This document shows, in pieces, positions 61,113-64,000 of a DNA stretch of 64,000 nt. Source of the stretch: Candidatus Gastranaerophilales bacterium (GTDB lineage Bacteria; Cyanobacteriota; Vampirovibrionia; Gastranaerophilales; Gastranaerophilaceae); contig CALUSQ010000002.1 in the NCBI GenBank assembly GCA_944323475.1, positions 87,396 to 151,395 of the forward strand, read 5' to 3'. Under the pieces are notes generated by a model. That model was not told the DNA's origin and did no database searches. It saw nothing but the letters and a program-made list of their open reading frames with translations. The translations under genes were made by a program, and so were the position numbers. How positions within the stretch are numbered: position 1 is the first letter of the stretch; each line of letters opens with the position of its first letter.

Positions 61113-62066
61113 ATGCCTGATAACAAGCAATTGGATTTTAATATCATTGCATCTGACTGTCTGATAGCAACAAACTCTGACAGTACAAAAGTTATTGACC
61201 TTTTAGAAAGTATAAAGAAAAAATATACAGACATAGAATTAATTGCTATTTTTAATTATTTTTTAAAAATAGAATACAATCCTGAAGTATTGTGTTGGCT
61301 TGTCCGAAACGTTGATAAATATAGAGATTCATCATCACTTGAACCACTAACAAAACTTCTTTTAATGCAAGACAGAACACCGAATGCTGATTTTAACAAA
61401 GATGCATACACTAATGTTAGAGCACTTTGCGCAAAAGCTATATCAAATTTGAAAGATCATTCTTCTGTTCAAGTATTGATGTATTGTTTAAATGACAAAA
61501 ATGAAAACTATAAAGTCAGACTAAGCTGTGCCGATGCATTAGGCAGATTGGGCGATAAATATGCAGTAGCAACACTTATGGATGTCGTGTCAGACGAAAA
61601 TGAAAAGTCTGTTTATATAAGGGAATCAGCAGCGGTAGCCTTGGGATTGATTGGAGATATCAGAGCAGTAGATTCTCTTGTTAGCGTTTTAGAAACCCAA
61701 AATGGAATAATGGACAAATTCTCTTATTTAAAAGAAAAAGTAGTCGAAGCAATTTGCAAACTTAATCCAAACAGAGATAACAGGGTGTTTAAAGCATTAA
61801 AGAATTCACTTATGGACGAGAATCCACAAGTTAGAATAAATACAATAGAAGCTCTTATGGATTATGAAACAGAAGAAGCAGCTAACCTGATAAAAAATAT
61901 GCTAAAAGATGAAGATGAAGAAGTTCAAAGAAATGCAGTAATTGCCCTTTATAATATGCAAGGAGAAGAAATTTTAAAAGATATATTACAAAATTCTTTA
62001 TATTCAAATATTTGTAAAGAAGAAGCTCAAAATATTCTTGATGAAGAAAGAGAAAATAATGAATAA
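61113..62066 (+). CDS. HEAT-repeat protein
   Basis: ATG 61113 is preferred over a TTG 6 bases upstream; 317 residues. Most of the protein is HEAT/PBS-lyase-type helical repeats, for example VRLSCADALGRLGDKYAVATLMDVV and IRESAAVALGLIGDIRAVDSLVSVL, a pattern common in Cyanobacteria. It is cytoplasmic and probably a protein-binding scaffold. Its end overlaps the queC start by a few bases, so it is likely cotranscribed with queC. Confidence 0.85.
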   Translation: MPDNKQLDFNIIASDCLIATNSDSTKVIDLLESIKKKYTDIELIAIFNYFLKIEYNPEVLCWLVRNVDKYRDSSSLEPLTKLLLMQDRTPNADFNKDAYTNVRALCAKAISNLKDHSSVQVLMYCLNDKNENYKVRLSCADALGRLGDKYAVATLMDVVSDENEKSVYIRESAAVALGLIGDIRAVDSLVSVLETQNGIMDKFSYLKEKVVEAICKLNPNRDNRVFKALKNSLMDENPQVRINTIEALMDYETEEAANLIKNMLKDEDEEVQRNAVIALYNMQGEEILKDILQNSLYSNICKEEAQNILDEERENNE

Positions 62067-62749
62067 CAAACAAGCAATTATCCTTCTTTCAGGAGGATTA
62101 GATTCTATAGTTTCAATAGCAGCAGCAAAAGAAAAAAATATAAATTTTGTATTGGCACTTACATTTGATTATGGGCAAAAAGCGTTTGAAAAAGAAAAAA
62201 AAGCATCTGCAAAAATTGCAAAATTTTACAATATTCCACATAAATGTATTAAATTAGACTGGTTAAAAAAAATTACACATACATCCCTTGTATCAAAAAA
62301 CAAAATACCTGAAATAAGTAAAGAAAATCTTGAAAATAATGAAATAGCTCAAAATAGCATGAAAAATGTATGGGTTCCAAACAGAAATGGGCTTTTTATA
62401 AATATTGCAGCAGCATTTTGTGATGCATATACATATGATTATATTGTCATAGGAGCAAAAAAGAGAAGCACAAACATTTTCTGATAACTCCAAGGAATTT
62501 ATAAATGATATGAATAAAGTATTAAAAACTTCTGTAAATACAAAAGTAAAAGTACTTGCACCTTTAATAAATTTAGATAAAAATGAAATTGTAGAAACTG
62601 CTGTAAAGTTAAATGTACCACTTGAACTAATAAACAGCTGTTATTGCAACACAGAAAAGCATTGTGGAAAATGTGAATCGTGCAACAGATTAAAAAGAGC
62701 TTTAGAAAGTACAAAACAGTATGAATTAATAAAAGACTTATTTGGCTAG
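62059..62749 (+). pseudogene. queC: 7-cyano-7-deazaguanine synthase QueC, frameshifted
   Basis: QueC makes preQ0 for queuosine. The first frame (62059-62484) carries the PP-loop SGGLDSIVS and VPNRNGLFINIAAAF; it breaks at an A6 run at 62457-62462. The second frame, entered just after the run, continues with EAQTFSDNSKEF and ends with the zinc motif CYCNTEKHCGKCESC before the TAG at 62747-62749. Joining them needs a gain of one extra base skip, equal to a +1 or -2 change. A homopolymer read error, a real mutation or a rare programmed shift are possible. Both halves look well kept, so any break is recent. Confidence 0.8.
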
Positions 62750-62759
62750 GGGATAAATA

Positions 62760-63335
62760 ATGAAATCACTTTTTATAGATAAAGAAATAAAATATATTGG
62801 AAGCCAATTGGCACCTCATTGGATTTATAAAAATTTTCATATCCTTGGCGATGCAATTGTTTCTTTCATTGGAGAAATGGATGTAAAAATCACAGAGATG
62901 GTAGACATCGAAGATGTAATATCAAATTCACCAATATATAGCAAAAAAATGGTCAGCTTTATTATAGAACAATTCGGTATAAGCCTATCAGAATGCGTAT
63001 TAAGACAAAGATTTTTAATATGTATAATTATAGAAGAACTAAGAAAATTACTTGGTGATAAATTTCAAATCAGAAGAAGCGGTGACGATATATTTGTAAA
63101 TATTGATGGAAAAGATAAGAAATTATCTGTATCAATTGCGACCAAATCAATAAACTCAGGTCTCATACATACAGGACTCAATATAGATCCAACAGGTGCA
63201 CCTGTGAATGCTTGTGGATTGACAACAGATTTAGGAATTACAGATATTGAAGAATTTGCTAAAAATGTAATGAGACGGTATATTGAAGAAAATACAGAAA
63301 TTTTGGAAGCTACTTGTAAAGTTAGGGGAGTATAA
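62760..63335 (+). CDS. DUF366-family protein
   Basis: The 191 residues match the DUF366 family (PF04017): YIGSQLAPHWIYKNFHILGDAIVSFIG, MVDIEDV, RRSGDDIFV, KLSVSIATKSINSGLIHTGLNID and a TDLGI stretch. Its biochemical role is unknown to me. It follows queC by 10 bases with AGGGGA before the ATG, so an association with the queuosine pathway or tRNA modification is worth considering, but the sequence itself does not show it. Confidence 0.82.
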   Translation: MKSLFIDKEIKYIGSQLAPHWIYKNFHILGDAIVSFIGEMDVKITEMVDIEDVISNSPIYSKKMVSFIIEQFGISLSECVLRQRFLICIIIEELRKLLGDKFQIRRSGDDIFVNIDGKDKKLSVSIATKSINSGLIHTGLNIDPTGAPVNACGLTTDLGITDIEEFAKNVMRRYIEENTEILEATCKVRGV

Positions 63336-63338
63336 ATA

Positions 63339-63995
63339 ATGACATCAAAAGACAAAAAAGTTAAGCAAACTGCAGCACTATTTATAGTCACATTTCTTGT
63401 TTCTCTGATAGTTATTACATATTTTATAAAAAGTTTTTCACCAAATGTTGACGTTGAAATTGGCGGAGAAAGTGATGAACAGCAAACTGTTGAAGAAAAT
63501 ACCGACAGTGATGTAAAAAAAGCTATTGACGACAGACTAAGATGGATACAATTAGAAGATAATATGCCCGGCGCAGCCAAAAGAGAAGATGGACAACAAA
63601 ACTCTGATGTTACATATCAAACAGATAGAGTAAAAACACCAGAAGAAATAGCAGAAGATGTTGAAAAATCAACCAACAAAGCTCATGAACTAAAACCAAT
63701 TGAATATGTTGGTCCACAACACAACTCAAATGTTACCCCACCAACCCCAACTGTACAACAGGCAGAACCACCCAAAATGTCTAAAGTCTATGTAGGTTCT
63801 TATCCAACAATTGAGCAAGCAATTCAAGCACAAAACAAATTAATGAGTACATCAACATCAGTCAGCCCATTTGTTAAAGAAGTAAATGGCAGTTATGTTC
63901 TACAAGCAGGTTCATACGCAAGTCCGAATAAAGCTGAAGCTGTCTCAAGAGAAATCAATTCACTTGGTTTCCATGCAAGGGTAGTAAAAGAATAA
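63339..63995 (+). CDS. SPOR-domain envelope protein
   Basis: The 218-residue protein has one membrane helix (about 10-30), an acidic Gln/Glu/Asp-rich linker, a Pro-rich stretch and a C-terminal SPOR domain from about 145 (KVYVGSYPTIEQAIQAQNKL...YVLQAGSYASPNKAEAVSREINSLGF). SPOR domains bind denuded septal glycan, so it likely localises to the division site. It starts 3 bases after the DUF366 stop. Confidence 0.88.
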   Translation: MTSKDKKVKQTAALFIVTFLVSLIVITYFIKSFSPNVDVEIGGESDEQQTVEENTDSDVKKAIDDRLRWIQLEDNMPGAAKREDGQQNSDVTYQTDRVKTPEEIAEDVEKSTNKAHELKPIEYVGPQHNSNVTPPTPTVQQAEPPKMSKVYVGSYPTIEQAIQAQNKLMSTSTSVSPFVKEVNGSYVLQAGSYASPNKAEAVSREINSLGFHARVVKE

Positions 63996-64000
63996 ATATT

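Noticed and set aside
62457..62463. A AAA AAG slippery site in queC as a programmed -1 frameshift
   Set aside because: The heptamer matches the dnaX-type slip site, but a -1 slip leads to a frame that stops soon after; the conserved continuation needs +1 or -2.
1..64000. tRNA, rRNA, CRISPR arrays, insertion sequences and prophage genes
   Set aside because: I saw no TPsiC-arm consensus with cloverleaf, no rRNA motifs, no regularly spaced repeats and no transposase; the Xer-like recombinase sits in a housekeeping run.

Overview
The window is AT-rich (roughly two thirds A+T by eye) and gene-dense, uses the standard code with UGA as stop, and has mostly good Shine-Dalgarno sites. The gene set suggests a non-photosynthetic, fermentative relative of Cyanobacteria of the Melainabacteria/Gastranaerophilales type. 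Supporting points are a LL-diaminopimelate aminotransferase (dapL) of the Chlamydia/plant/cyanobacterial type, a cyanobacteria-like omega subunit, [FeFe]-hydrogenase maturases HydE (end only) and HydF, no photosynthesis genes, and many lineage-type proteins of unknown function carrying a short hydrophobic-polar-Phe-[Lys/Gln/Gly] motif near one end. The taxonomic call is an inference from gene content, not a search result.

Layout. 0-7 kb: the 3' end of hydE, an SGNH hydrolase, dapL, an amino-acid permease and three unknown proteins. 7-12.4 kb: ftsZ, rpsT, an rpoZ-like gene, a serine beta-lactamase-fold protein, a degenerate receiver-GGDEF protein and a stand-alone TOPRIM protein. 12.4-20.2 kb (+): a predicted cysteine-peptidase-fold protein, then an alcohol dehydrogenase / LPG-synthase-type membrane protein / hydF run and a run of a repeat protein, folE2, a DapL-like aminotransferase and hisH. 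20-27.6 kb: a second predicted Cys-His-Asp enzyme, a secreted TPR protein, rplU-rpmA, pnp and unknowns. 27.6-31.2 kb: one operon pyrH-frr-cdsA-rnc-rpe. 31.2-35 kb (-): gcvT-gcvH-gcvPA (no gcvPB beside them) and rnhC. 35-43 kb: a giant AsmA-like envelope protein, a 5'-nucleotidase-like protein, a glycine-zipper protein, a CopG repressor and a uridine-kinase-like enzyme. 43-48 kb (-): a tightly packed run of fliO-like, neuB, HAD phosphatase, TPR and lysC genes. 48.8-52 kb (+): glnA and glutamate synthase small subunit. 52-57 kb (-): a run nadK-recN-xer-metF-methyltransferase. 57.5-58.2 kb: an unusual non-coding segment. 58-64 kb: a winged-helix protein, tmk, serS, two secreted or HEAT-repeat proteins, a frameshifted queC, a DUF366 gene and a SPOR protein.

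The most unusual material is (i) the recurring F-K/Q/G motif shared by otherwise unrelated, signal-peptide-less unknown proteins, two of which appear in or near predicted papain-like enzymes; (ii) the 57.5-58.15 kb segment, with three AGTATATACT-type palindromes (one lying inside a putative promoter), a candidate C/U-rich small RNA ending in a strong terminator, and a GC-rich 52-bp direct repeat; (iii) the fliO-neuB-HAD grouping; and (iv) the broken queC. Starts were moved downstream where a clear ribosome binding site pointed to an internal ATG. No tRNA, rRNA, CRISPR array or insertion sequence was seen.
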